From NCBI GenBank assembly GCA_963978905.1, contig OZ022256.1:20399743-20463742 (forward strand): a stretch of DNA of 64,000 nucleotides, in the 5' to 3' direction. The DNA comes from Trichostrongylus colubriformis (Eukaryota > Nematoda > Chromadorea > Rhabditida > Trichostrongylidae). Of this stretch, positions 1 to 12,600 are shown piece by piece. The notes under the pieces were generated by a model, which saw only the letters and a list, made by a program, of their open reading frames with translations, did not search any database and had not been told where the DNA came from. The position numbers were made by a program, and so were the translations under genes. Within the stretch, counting starts at the first letter, position 1. Each line of letters starts with the position of its first letter.

Positions 1-474
1 GTCAAAGGCTACTGGGTAACCGCGAGCGACGAGCTCTTTACTGGTCCGGTTCTGAATAGGCCTGATTCGCTCTGAATTGGGTCAAATCACATCAGGTCCA
101 GCAAGAAACATGCCGCGCGCAGCGACCTAATTCACGTGACTCGCACCTTATTAGCAGCACTATGAATAGGCGGTTCATAAGACAATGCCTCGCCTGAGTG
201 TAGCCTCAAGGCTTTTTTTTTCAAAACACGTTCCCTTTTGAGACACGTCGCTCACCTGAGAGTTGCTGTCCGCTCAGAATGATAAAATGAACAGTGTAGT
301 GATGTGTTGGGGGCTGTGATGGGAGTGTTGTGTCCTTGTGCGTGACGGAGGTAGCTTTATTATAAGGCTTCGGAGTAGAATGATGTATATACAAAATCTG
401 GAGTTTATATACCCCTCAGGCCCGATCAAAGCCTGATCAAATACGCAGTCAAAATACTGAGTGGCCAGATCAAA

Positions 475-1419
475 TATTAGCTTGTCCCAAAAGTCTTGTA
501 GGATTTTTTTTCGACCATCATTTTTTATTTTTTTTTCTTCCAACAAACAACAATTAGGCAACAACGTATTCAACATTGTTATTACATTTGTATTACATTT
601 GTTATTATTACATTTTTACATTGTTAAGGCTCTGCCACCTCGTGGGTAAATCGTTGACTCCCTCTTCCCGGAACCCTGGGTTCTGGGAGTCGATGAAGTC
701 AGCGATCGCCTTTGCAAGCGTGCCATAATCAACGAATTTTCTCTTGGCCAGGAAGAATTCAAGAGCATGGGTAAGGTGATAGTCAGAAGGGGCAATGTCT
801 GGAGAGTATGGCCTGTAGGGCAGGACATCCCCAGCCGAGCTCGTGTAGCTTGGCCTGGGTACTTTTCGTGAAATGGGAGGGGGCGTCGTCATGGGAGGGT
901 GACCGCGGATCTTGACCGCGGACCTATTTTGGAGCTTTTCTCGAACAGCGACAGCGAGCTGCTGGAGCTGGTGAGTGCATACGGTGGCGGTGACTGTCTC
1001 GCCTTGTACCAGCACCTCATGGAAAAGCATTCCTTTAGCGTCGCAGAAGTAGCACAGTCCTGAGCGTGGTTTGTCTTCCATGTCAATCTCGCCGTTGCTG
1101 AAGCTGATGAACCAGCGGCGCACGGTCTCCTAGCTCACACAGCCCCTGCCCAATGCAGCGTTGATGGAGTGGCAATCTTCCATCTTCCGTTGTTTTGCCG
1201 CCCCAAAACCACTCACAGTAGATGACACCGCGTGTTGGGTGGGTATCTACTACGGGCATTGTAGCTCTCTCTACGGGATCTGGTGGGTCAATATATATTT
1301 TTCTAGAAAGCTTAGAGCACGTTCTACCATATTCCTGAACCGCCTAGACCTGCCTTGAAGTAAACAAGAGTTGCTGATTTTTTTGGAAAAATCCTACAGA
1401 CTTTTGGGACAACCTAATA
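475..1419 (-). mobile_element. Internally deleted mariner (DD34D family), minus strand
   Basis: TA-flanked inverted ends read TTAG.TTGTCCCAAAAGTCT at the left and the reverse complement at the right (ends 1418-1419). The minus strand carries mariner transposase pieces: the end of the HTH region (FSNGEIDMEDKPRSG), then directly a late segment (KGMLFHEVLVQGETVTA), then the third catalytic region (YSPDIAPSDYHL) and the C-terminal end. The middle, including the first catalytic aspartate, is missing, so the copy is about 0.95 kb instead of about 1.3 kb and cannot be active. The same deletion junction recurs in mariner A at 57-60 kb. Confidence 0.88.
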
Positions 1420-2909
1420 CATAGGCAGTGATCGGGTGTGATATCAATGTGTTTCTAAGCACAATATCATTAGATAACGTGATATGCTCGGCTATCCCCA
1501 TCAGGGGGAAAGAGATAAGAAACCCTCAAAAATACTCAAAGGCCTTTCGCAGTGAAAAATTGCCCTCATGGCGAGTTCCCAAGTGTAGATAGGAGGGGGT
1601 GCGAAGAGAGAGAGAGTACGTCATGGTGCGAGAGGGCAGACGCCAGAGGCAAAAGATAGTCACCGAAGCAGAAGCAGGCGATAGAGGACAAGTTCCTCGA
1701 GTCATACAAGCTGCATCGCCACTTCTTTTTCGGATACTTACTGTATGGTAAACTTAATTACGGTCAATCACATTAAAAACTGAACTCATAAGTATACATC
1801 TTGATGAAAGCTACCACAGTTAGACATTCCTGACATTTGTCTATAGTAGCACTTCTGTTTTACCCTATAGTTAGTGATTTTCTCATTTTTGTGATGCTTT
1901 ACCAATGAGGCATTGAAAACATCCATTTTTGGCGCTGTTCAACTTTGAAATGAAGCTGCTGAGAGTGCTATAACTCTCGTGAGAGCTTACGGAAATCAGA
2001 ACTCATCGTATTTCAACGATCAGTACTGGTTTGAACGATATAATAGTAGAGCTCTGATGGCAATGACGAATAATGCTAAAAGCGGGATTTGAAAATTGTG
2101 AACGATGTGCAATTCACGAATTGTTGGATTCAAAACTAACGATAAGATGATATCACAAAATCATTGCATTCATTTGGAACATTCGAGAAAAAGAGTAGCT
2201 CACAGTCTCACCGGGTGTGTTGCAAGTGTTCCGATTTCTAGAGGTCGGCACCGAATTGGGTCACCGCGCGCGGCGACGCACCGCGAGTTGTCCGAATGGT
2301 GGCGTGTCCTGCCGTCTGTTTTGCCTAAGCCTTTTTAGGGGAGGAGCTTTGGCAGCGTGTTTTTACCTGTCTTTACCTGATTGCAATCCGCCGCGCAACC
2401 TGACCTGACCTCATCAGTCGGAACACTTGCACTCCACCCATCGTGGGTCCTCATAACAATTCCACATGCAAGAAGTCGTAGGCAATGTAGGTCTGTACGT
2501 ACATAGGCAAATCTAGGAGAAGCATTAAAACCAGGGTCTCATTAAAATGGTACCGACTCTGAGTTAATACTCTGCATTCAAAGGGGGGGGGGGTGTGAGG
2601 AAGAAAAGGTATCTGGTGAGGTCTGCGGTCACATATGATTAAACTCAAAGAAAAATAATTAAAAAGGTCAACAGCAAAGAGTAACAAGCGCCATCCACTC
2701 GCTCGCATAATACGGGGGTCCTGCAGAATGTCAAAAAATCGTCAATGAAACACCCCTGCAACTCGGATGGGACGTCATTTCCTACCAGCGTATTCATCAG
2801 ACTCAGTGCTTGCTAGAAACCGTCTGCTTAGATAGTTGTAGCACATCTCATGTCAGTAACTACACAGCTTCAAAGGTTAAAGGGATGCAGAAATCAAGCA
2901 TTAATTTAA

Positions 2910-3099
2910 AGGCACATTCCGCGCTCGCTGATGAGTAGATTAACAGCTGACTCTCCATTGGTTGTCGGCGGCTGGGAGACGGTCTCTTCACGCCCCTGTT
3001 GCCTGCAGTGGGGCGTGGTCGATCGGTCCGCCCCCAGCGCCCAACAATCAGCGGAGAGTCAATTTTTACTCCACCTTTCAACGAGTGCGGAATGTGCCT
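2910..3099. mobile_element. MITE with TTAA target duplication (piggyBac-like)
   Basis: An 18-base inverted repeat (AGGCACATTCCGCGCTCG and its near-perfect complement) bounds a 190-bp element flanked on both sides by TTAA (2906-2909, 3100-3103). TTAA duplication is the hallmark of piggyBac-type insertion. No transposase is present. A diverged one-ended relative of the terminus is visible near 51970-51990. Confidence 0.65.
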
Positions 3100-3601
3100 T
3101 TAATCCTTTCGATACTGGCACAGTTTAATCGTAACGCTATCATCAAGGTATCAACAAAAGGTGGGAAATAATGTGGGAAATAGGGTGGGAAATAGTTGTA
3201 GAAAGATTTTCTGAAACAGTTTGTGCCATTTCTTTGGAGTAAGTGCACTTTCTTAGGAGATAATTGACTGAAATCAAGTTTGTTACCTAGTTGGTGACAT
3301 GAAATATTCCAAAAATTTCCCTGCTACTTGCAGTATTCTCCCTTTGAAGCAAAAACAAGGCCGAGGTGTGACCTCGATTACTTAACAATGGACACTACTG
3401 TAATTAACTTAGCGCCAGGCGCAATTAGAGTTGCATATTCCCTTGCAATTGAGCCTACATAATTGCAAAAAAAGCGGTCTGTATAATGTGGAGCATAGCA
3501 ACGCTATGCACTAAAGTGATGAGCACTTTGAAGACCTGTGGAAATAAATTTTTTGATCAAAGTCTCCAGTCGGTAAATCTCAAAAAGGCCACGCATTGCA
3601 G

Positions 3602-6600
3602 GTTATCAATTTGTTTGTGGCTGTCATCATGGACAACTTTGACTATCTAACTCGTGATTGGTCGATTCTTGGACCGCATCATCTCGAGGAGTTCGTCCGA
3701 TTATGGTCCGAATACGATCCCGATGCCAAGGGTAGGTCACTGTGGTCTTACAATCCAGTTCAAACTAATTTGTGATGAGATGTCCGTGATCAAGTGTGAT
3801 GTCTGTAGCTTTACAACAATATATCGTTGATTTATATACAAACTTGATTAGGCGTGAATAGTCACGCTTACCGTACCATGAAGGGTCACGTCTACCGTAC
3901 CATTGAATGTCCCATCGGTACTTTAGTCACTTGCCCTTAAACCAATAAAAACAGGAGTTTATGGAAGCATTCTATGTATCAAAGGTGACTTGTTATTTGG
4001 AATGCAATTGTTGTAATCACAGTTCTAGCTCACCGTTTTCCTAGCTCAGCTCACCTTCTCAGTCCTTTTCTACTACCATTTCTTCACCCACGAAGGAATC
4101 ACAGCAAATAGCTCCCAAGAAATTTCTTAAATTTTTTTTGTGACTCGCACAGATGAATTGTGCGCTGCGCTAAATTGACAGGTCTCCCTAGATTCCAAGA
4201 ATTTCTCTTGCTGGACCACATTTGTTTCTCACAGCCATGACTTTCACGTGCAACAAATTTCAAGTACAATTTCATTGTGCGTTTCCAGGCCGAATCAAAC
4301 ATCTCGATGTGGTGACGTTGCTTCGAAAAATCTCTCCTCCACTCGGATTCGGTAAACTTTGTCCACATCGACTCGCCTGCAAGGTACGGCACATTTTCAT
4401 TTCATGTGAATAAAAACAGTAGTAGTGCCAACGAAGCTCCAGATGTAAAGGCGATTCTGCAAAAAATATTGTATGCGTGGCGCGCTCCGAAAAGAGCAAT
4501 CCATTGCTCATGAGTGAGTGGTCTAATGAACAAGGGCAAGCATCTTGAAATTGGAGGCATCGGTACGACTCGCTCACCCATAAAGTTCGCAACAGAAGGC
4601 CCACGAATGAGGTTGCGTACGTAGTACGGCCTCCTTGCCCTCGAATCGAAGCTATTTTTGAGAGCTACGTAAGCATCGACAGGCAGTACGGGTGGATCTA
4701 AAAAGTTGATGAAACTGGCAAAAAAATGGCCTTCCACTACAGTTTTCTTTTTGAGCCTTCCACCTCGTTCACCACAGTTTCGCCAGGGCATGCGCTCACC
4801 ACCGCCATCCGCCGTCCCCCTCCCACTAAAATGTGCCAATACGACCTCTCTTCCGGGAGCTCCCCCCATATGCATGATCGTGAGGGTGATCTGTGCATTG
4901 CAGCGTCTCGTATCGATGAATATGCCACTGAATTCGGATGGTACCGTATGCTTCAACGCGACGTTGTTCGCTTTGGTGCGGACCAACCTCAAAATTTATA
5001 CAGGTAAGTTTCAATCGAGTGATCATTCTTATGTCCCTGATAAGCTATTTCTGGTTTCTAAAAGCTGCCTCATTTTGAAACTTTCAAAATGGGGTAGAAC
5101 CCCGTACCTGGGTGAGGTGAGGGCCACGACTGGTCGAATTTTCGCTTCGCGGCGTCGCACTCGCAGCGCCATCAGCACTAGTCGTTTGGGATTTCGCTCA
5201 AGACGCAATGGGCCGGTGCCGTGAAGGATCTTCAAAGAGTTTAGTTTGGAAGATCATGAAGTTCGTCTATGTTGTTGTTGTTGCTATTTCAACAGATAAA
5301 TCTGCAAACAACTTGCACTTGCTGCGGCGCTCTCCGCGGGCGGCCGCGCGAAAATTCGACCGATCAACTCCACCCTCCATACCTCTATAATCAGCCTCAA
5401 TCTCATTGCGTTTACACGCTCTTGGGAGTGATTCTTTTGGGGACAGCATTTCCCACACTTTTTGCAGCTCAGGAATGCTTCGGTTGGTAAATAAAATTCA
5501 AGAACACTGCTAATAAAGCTAGCTTTGATGTTCTTTCCCATATTTAGAAGGCAATATCGATGAGGCAAATGAGCAGTTGCGATCGGCTATCAGACGAATT
5601 TGGAAGCGTACTCCGGTGAAAATGCTCGATGAAGTAGTTCCACCAGCAGGAAGTTGGTTTCGGGCTGCTTTGTAGCAGCTTTCCCTAAATGAACTTTTTC
5701 TTTTCCAGAAGAAGACGATGTGACTGTGGGCAAATTCTACGCGACATTCCTTATTCAAGATTACTTTCGTCGCTTCAAAAAGCGCAAGGAACTCGAAGCA
5801 AAAGGCATTATGCCCACCCATACACCACAAGCTATGGCACTTCAGGTAAGATCATTGGTTTTTTTTTGGAGCCTCGGAAATTGGCAATCAGCATCTGGTT
5901 CTTCAATTGAATCCAGAGCGTTACTATTATGAGAGATCTCATTTGATCAGTGATCATCCAACCATTAGCTTTTTTGAAGTTGTGTCAATTGCCTGGATTT
6001 TCCCAACCAGTTCTTCTTTCGGGTGAAGGTCCATCATTTCCTTACTATTGATTTTCTAGATCTCTGAGATATACTTCTCTTTTCAAAGAGAGTTATAGCG
6101 CTGGAACAGCGCTTAACACAAGTGCAGTATTCTGGCTCCTTTCAATATGTTCCTTATTCTTACTAGATGAAGTGGATGAGTTCATGAGTGGGGAGTAACC
6201 GGTGACTACTTTGTAGAAAGTTATGTACAGTGACTCACAAATGCTGTACCGTACCGCACATAAGCCTCATGAGCAGTGAGGCCTTTGGTTCATTGCTAGT
6301 TGCTGCAATGGAATCGTCTCGAAGCTCGCTAGAAGGCAGGCACCAACTTGTCGTCTCTGGTGGGAGCGTTTTGACCTCTGGGATACCAAAGGGATTGGCA
6401 GATTACGCTAGGAACGCTCTCCTACCCGTCGACCCGCTGGCTCGCAATCATGGAATACAACGAACTAGCTTCTAGAAACTTGAAGCCTTGATAAACTGCT
6501 GGAAGTTAAGTTCATCGTTTTCAGCCCCATGCGTTTACATTCGTAGCCGTCACGGGGTTGCTTTGATCATTGGTTAGTACCGAGCAGTTTTTTGGTAGAA

Positions 6601-9600
6601 TTCGAGTCGTGGAAAAGCTGTGTTCAGCCAAACCGAGTAAGTGGCTCGTCTCACTGCTCTTTTCTCGGCACGAGCTAGATCGAGTGGCCAATGTAATAGC
6701 TGAGCAGTGTTTACTGCCGTTGTGTAAAGTGTTTACTGCTTTCCTATGCATCTGACAAACACTTTTCAGATCTTGGTCAACTCTTTGGGGCTTCTTGTGT
6801 TTTAGATCTTGTAAACACAAACTGCTCTTAATTCAGAGTCATCAATCCTATTGAAGTTAACGTTCCGTGGGCCGGTACAAGGAGGAAGTCCCGCGGCTTG
6901 CCTACATAAGCTTCCCTCCTGGCATAAGTGCAGAATCGCAGCTACACTCGTCACATTCATTAATAAAATCATGAGCTGGCTGTTGAGACTTCGATATTCT
7001 GTATTTTTTGAAGGAATCGTCAACGGGAATTTGAGTTTTTCTCATTCGCTTTCAAGCATTTCAAATTTGTCGGATTCCTTCGCATTTTGCTCACTACGGG
7101 CCACATGCAAAGGAATCTGACAGATACCCATCCTCTCGAAGTTAGTCCACACAACGTTCCGTCCAACATGACGGGGACCGCAAAGGCTGTGGAGCAGAGC
7201 CGCAGTGGTCTTCAATTCCTTTGAGATCATTAATCCCGGTCTTCTTCCTACATGGCGCCTGGGCACCTGACCCCTGTTATGCTCCATTGCACTCATAACA
7301 CTCGCGGTCCCGCCCACGTTACCGCTCTGAACGGAACTTTTGAGATTTATCTTTTTGATTTTTCTCAAGCCTTGTGTTTAGCCCGTAATGAACAAGTGGC
7401 TGTATGGGAGCTAGCGGAACAAACATCCGTAGACGATTCCTTTGAGAAGAGGGTATTCCCTTTTTAAATCGTGCACTCAAAGCAGTCGGCAGCACCAGCC
7501 CATACAAGTCCTCACTTCAAAACTTTGGAGCACTCAGGTTTCAAATGCGATGCCTTGATAAAAGCAGAAAGGGAACTGTCATTGGCGAAGAGTTTATTCT
7601 CCGTCAGCCCAATCGTTCATGCGTTATACAGGGTGCGCACGGCAGATTTCGACAACTTGGGCCCCCTCCCTCCCTTTCTGAAAGTCCTCATTGCAACTTC
7701 AGTTTCATCCTTCTAGAAAGTGTGCTTTCTACTTGGCATACCTCCCATCTCGTTCTTCTCTTTCGCCTTACGCGCAGATGAATGTCCATTTGCGCATCAA
7801 GGCAATCTCCATACCTACGCAGGTCCCCCCCCCCTTCCCAGGTAGCGTAAATACAAAGATGAAGTGCCCTTATTGTAGATAGCCCCTACTATATGCACAC
7901 AATCCACTTTAACCTTTCACATTTGTTACTCAATCGTCGTGAATAGGGGCTTCTCTTCTTTTGCTATCGCTCCGACACCATTACTGGAGGTTTTTGGCCG
8001 AGTCATGCATTCCTTTATAATTTGAAGACACCGGCAGGCGGCAATTTCGGCTTACGGTACCCCTCCAATTCGGCCATTGCACACGACGCCTTGCATAGTA
8101 GTTAAGTGTAAATCCATGAGATTTTTTCATTATAAACTCATCTTTTTCGTATTGATTCTTTTATTCTCTCTCTCAATTTTTCGCTTACTTGTCTGTCCGT
8201 TGTTTCACTTGAAGAATAGAATTCTGTCACCAGTGGAATCAATCCCGCTTTTTCTACCCGTCGCCAGCAGGCAACTTGGCCACTGAAGCATGTAGATCGA
8301 GGTGAAGCGCGCTAGGATCACAATAGCGCTCCAAGGGCGCGCTTTTCAACAGAGTTTTGCCAAACATTATCTTTCTGGCTCGAATGTTTGTTTACAGAGA
8401 ATAACCCAAATAAGTCCTTCCTCACTTCCTCCCACTGCCTCTGAATTCCACCTCTACTTTGTGCTGCTTTGTTCTTCTCAGCTTTGTTTGTATGCCATAC
8501 CCACAATAAATCGCAACGATATTTTATGAGGGTGTCGGAAACTTGACGTATGTTTTGGAGCACAGAGCTGCTTGCCCTCTGTTTTTCATACAAGATCCTG
8601 TCATTGGATGAGTTATTAAACTGGAATTCTCGAACCATTACCGTTTTATTTTTCGATGTCATGATATATGATATGAGAAGCCCGAGTGATGTCATCGTTC
8701 CACATCCTAGTTCTCACTCGCCTCTTTTTTAACGGTTCAGTAATTCTATCCCCATTGAAATGGGAACCCTCGAAAGCAGTGGGTTCAATAATAATTCAAT
8801 TTGTTCAGAAGGTGAAAGTAGGACAGTGCTTTATGTGCAGCGTTTGGCCGCCGCATGTCATAGATCCGCATCACTATGTCCGCTGTCTTTGATCTCATCT
8901 CATTCTCAGAGGGGGGGGGGGGGTGTATGATAGACCAAGTATAAATGGAGTTTACGAAATCGAAAAAGTAATTCCGAGCTGCTTTTACATCTGTGTACTG
9001 TCGCATTGTTCAACACCCATCTACACCCTTTCTTTTAATGTGCTAGGTAAATGTCATTGTCAGTGCTGTAGGATAATGCCCATTCACTTAAATAGCTACA
9101 TGCACGTAGTCTGTAGATTTTGGATGTTCTCTAGGTGAGGTATGCTCCTTACTTTCTTGTCCCGTGCCCTACCTATCCCACACGTGTCCCCATCTCCACA
9201 GGTTGTTTTTCATGTAATGTCCAAGCTTCGCTCACCACCACAAATGCTCCGCCCACTGAGCACACGCCTCTTTCGTGACCTAAAAAAACTCGTCCATGAC
9301 ATTAATCCGTCTTTCTCTCTTTTTACTTCTTGTCTCATGCCCTAACCATCCCACACTTGTTCCCATCTCCACGGATCGTTTTTCATATGATACCTAATTT
9401 TGTGACAGACAGACGCGCGGACAGACAGACGAAGCGTTTTATATATAGTGGGAAGTAACCACGACACATCTCGTGTAGTAGTGACTTTGTGGTTGCACTT
9501 CAATGAAATTTGCGTCACTGCAAACGAATGAGTTGCCCTTCGGAGGGAGCCCTCGAAGACCACTGAAACCTTTAAAAAATTTGGCATAATACTTCATTTT

Positions 9601-12600
9601 CGCTTCAAGCTCCCTCCTACATTAGCATTGTCCCTTCTTGGCAAAGAGATTGATACAACCAAGAGAATTTTACGACTGACGATTCCCTGTCGCGGACTCT
9701 ATCCACAATTCGGGCTGGGCCGATGCTCGTTCTTGAGATTCCTCGCGCTTGTTGATGGCTTGGAATTAGTGGCTGACAGCCATATTTCTTCACGCACCCG
9801 ATCCATTCCATTCCGCATGCCTTGGCTAATCGTAAGGAGCCCTTACATGTCCCCCTTGACTTGGGAACCACCGAAATCGCTTTCACAAATGGTCATTATT
9901 ATCAATCAGCCCACTCAACATCTCATGTATGGTGCAAGGATGATGGGGAAAAGTTGAGCCTCGTTTCGTAGAGGCTTCCAAAGGCTGTTTAGCCCTCTTC
10001 TGACTAGGGCCTCCTTGAATCTGCGCTGACACCCCTAGAGATGGGCATTTATGACACAGTTATGAAGCCTTTGTTTAGATTGTGTATTCGTTCAACTGGC
10101 ATTTCCTAATATAGAAATCGAGTTTGTGGTGGGCCCTTGTTCAATATTCTACGTCATCGATCCCACCTCCTCAATAAATTTTCAAATGCTTTTGGTAACC
10201 AGTGAAATGTGATTTTCTTTCCTTTCTGGAATTTTCTTTCGGTCCATCGCCACTTACTCGATTTTTTGCTAACATATCTACGTAGCCTCCGGGCTCCGCC
10301 TCTCAGCTGCCGCTCTCTTCCTTTGCTTGACTTCCTTTAGTCTATTAGCCATTTCCTTCTAGGTGATTTTCCTAAGTTTGTAAGCATCGCAGCTTTTTGG
10401 ACAATCAGAGTGGAACCACCTGGATAAGTCAGGGGGTGAGTACCCGCGCAAATGAGACCCCTCTGTGATCGCTTCACCAATACCCTCATATCATCAGTAT
10501 GACTGTGCAAAAAGGAGAACTGTGCCCATGGTAGAGCGTGGGTCAAAGATTGCGTACCTTGATTACATGAAAGGGGCTGTGTTTGCTTTCGGGTTTGCCC
10601 ACAGGGCATTGATGGTTGGCCTGAAATGCTCGTCGATGTCTACATTCATTTCCCCCCCCCCCCTTACCTAACGATATTTTGAGAAAACACTGTATTTTCG
10701 GAATGGTAGGTAGAGGGTCATACGGATGGGCAGTTTTTTCGACTCCACATTGTATCCAGTTGTATCTCACAATACCAACCCCACCTATCGTCAACCGACA
10801 TTTGAGCTTATCGATGTCCTCATTCCTCTCGTGTGGTCTCGTACTCATGTGCGACCAGACCATGCGCCCGAAAAAATCTCTAAATTTTATTTCTTTCTGA
10901 TACGCGAGATAGAACACGTTCTTCATCTGAGCAGCCTGGAAAGTGCAGGAGGCGATTCAGCTTTTGTCCACAAATTGCCTTTTGTAGATGTATACGTTGT
11001 CTGCGGGGTGAAGCTTGGTTCACGTAATTCTCAACAAAGGGTTGCATCTTCACCTCGTGAGAGAAAGGTCGTATTCGGTCCTAAATTTGTGGGTTTGAAT
11101 ATCGGACATCGATGGCTGGTATCGGATCCCTCTTGTGGTCCTGTAACCACTTACGTTCCCATTCCGTGCCCTAACAATCCACAAAGTCGATACCCTGCCT
11201 CTGCAACTCGATTCCCCACCCCCCCCCCAATGGGCCAGCTGCAACTCCTGCCAAGGAATCTATGAATCCAGAATATATCCAGACTGGAGAGTGTAAAAAG
11301 TGGTCGAGTATCCGTACATTTTTATGGAAATGGTGTCATCTCTCGGCTTCGCATCAGTACGGCTACGGTGACTGGAATGTGCGAGGTCTCTCACCCTGTT
11401 CCCTCAGAGTGCAATGAAATTTCCCATGAAATTATCCACGGGTGAGAAAACGAGCTAAGCACCGCCATATATAGTCAAGTGTATAAAATTCATGGGGAGT
11501 ACTACCGTACAATTCGCAAGAACTTGGGCTCATCTGAATTGCATCACGCGTCGTTCTCTTCCTATCGTTTGATGAGGTATGCTGCATTTACGATGTCGTG
11601 AGACCGCGTAGTTAATTCATTACGCAAAAAATGAATAGATGAGGACAACGTTGCACTATGGGTACATTGACCTTTGTCGTCATCTGCCTTGGGTATATCA
11701 TCCCCTCCTAAGCTTCCCAACGACTGCAATCATTCATGACATTAACTACTTTATGCGACTTACTCTCCGGAAAAAATACTGACGCTGTCGGTGTTTAGTG
11801 AATTACAAATGACACCTAATAGAAGCTCTTAGCGAGTTAGACATGATTGCGTGAAGCTGCCAGCTTTAACTTTTCATTTATGCTTGCTCGTGTTGCAAAA
11901 AATATTTATTTAAATTTTAACTGCTAGCGCTTACAGTCGACGTTTTTTCTTTGGAAATGCGAATTATATTTGTGTCTTATTCTCTTGGCCACCAACCCCT
12001 CGCAATCAATCCACATAATCTCTCCACTTTCATCACTATATTAGTCAATTCTAGCAAATTTTGATGTAGTGTTTTCACCCTTAAGTATTGGCGAAGTCAC
12101 ATCACAGTATCACTGACCTTCGTAACATCCTTCTGCACGGGCAGAATCTAGAGCTTCTGCCAAGACAGTCTGATGTTACAACTTCTTCAGACGTTGGGCG
12201 GATTCTTGGTCGTCATTAGCTAAAGTGGGTGGTCTTGGAAACACCTCCAAGCATGAGAAGAGGCGTAGCCCAGACGCTTTAGACACCAGTCCATCGATTG
12301 TTCAAAACTTTGCACCCCTCGGCATTTTGACACTGTATTTGAATGGCATAATAACTGAACGATTATTAGCCCCTGCATAAGCCCTGAAAACTCATTGAGA
12401 CACGGTGCAACACAGGGTCAACATAAAAAAAAACTAGCAATCCTGATCAGCATTATGGCATGACCCCTCACCAATGAAGTTTCGTCGAAAATCACTCGTT
12501 TTTCCCAACTTTGTGATTTGCATATATTATAACTGGATATGGTGGATAAGTCATTTACAAACTGTACTATACGGCTTTGAAGAAACTCCCTCGAAAAATA

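Larger units (their letters stand above)
1..3601. other. Intron of egl-19 (5' exons lie outside the window)
   Basis: No exon was recognised here. The stretch holds a deleted mariner (475-1419), an 11-base G tract (2583-2593), a TTAA-flanked MITE (2910-3099), and short direct repeats of a GTGGGAAATA-like unit around 3160-3200. Its intron status follows from the exon at 3602 starting at an acceptor in the middle of the protein. Confidence 0.6.

Noticed and set aside
4402..4992. 196-codon open frame on the minus strand
   Set aside because: It overlaps a well-supported egl-19 exon (4904-5003) and intron on the other strand, matches no family I know and has no splice or start support.
10726..11265. 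179-codon plus-strand open frame in the large egl-19 intron
   Set aside because: Composition looks like translated repeat; no motifs, and it ends in a C-rich tract. Not reported as a gene.
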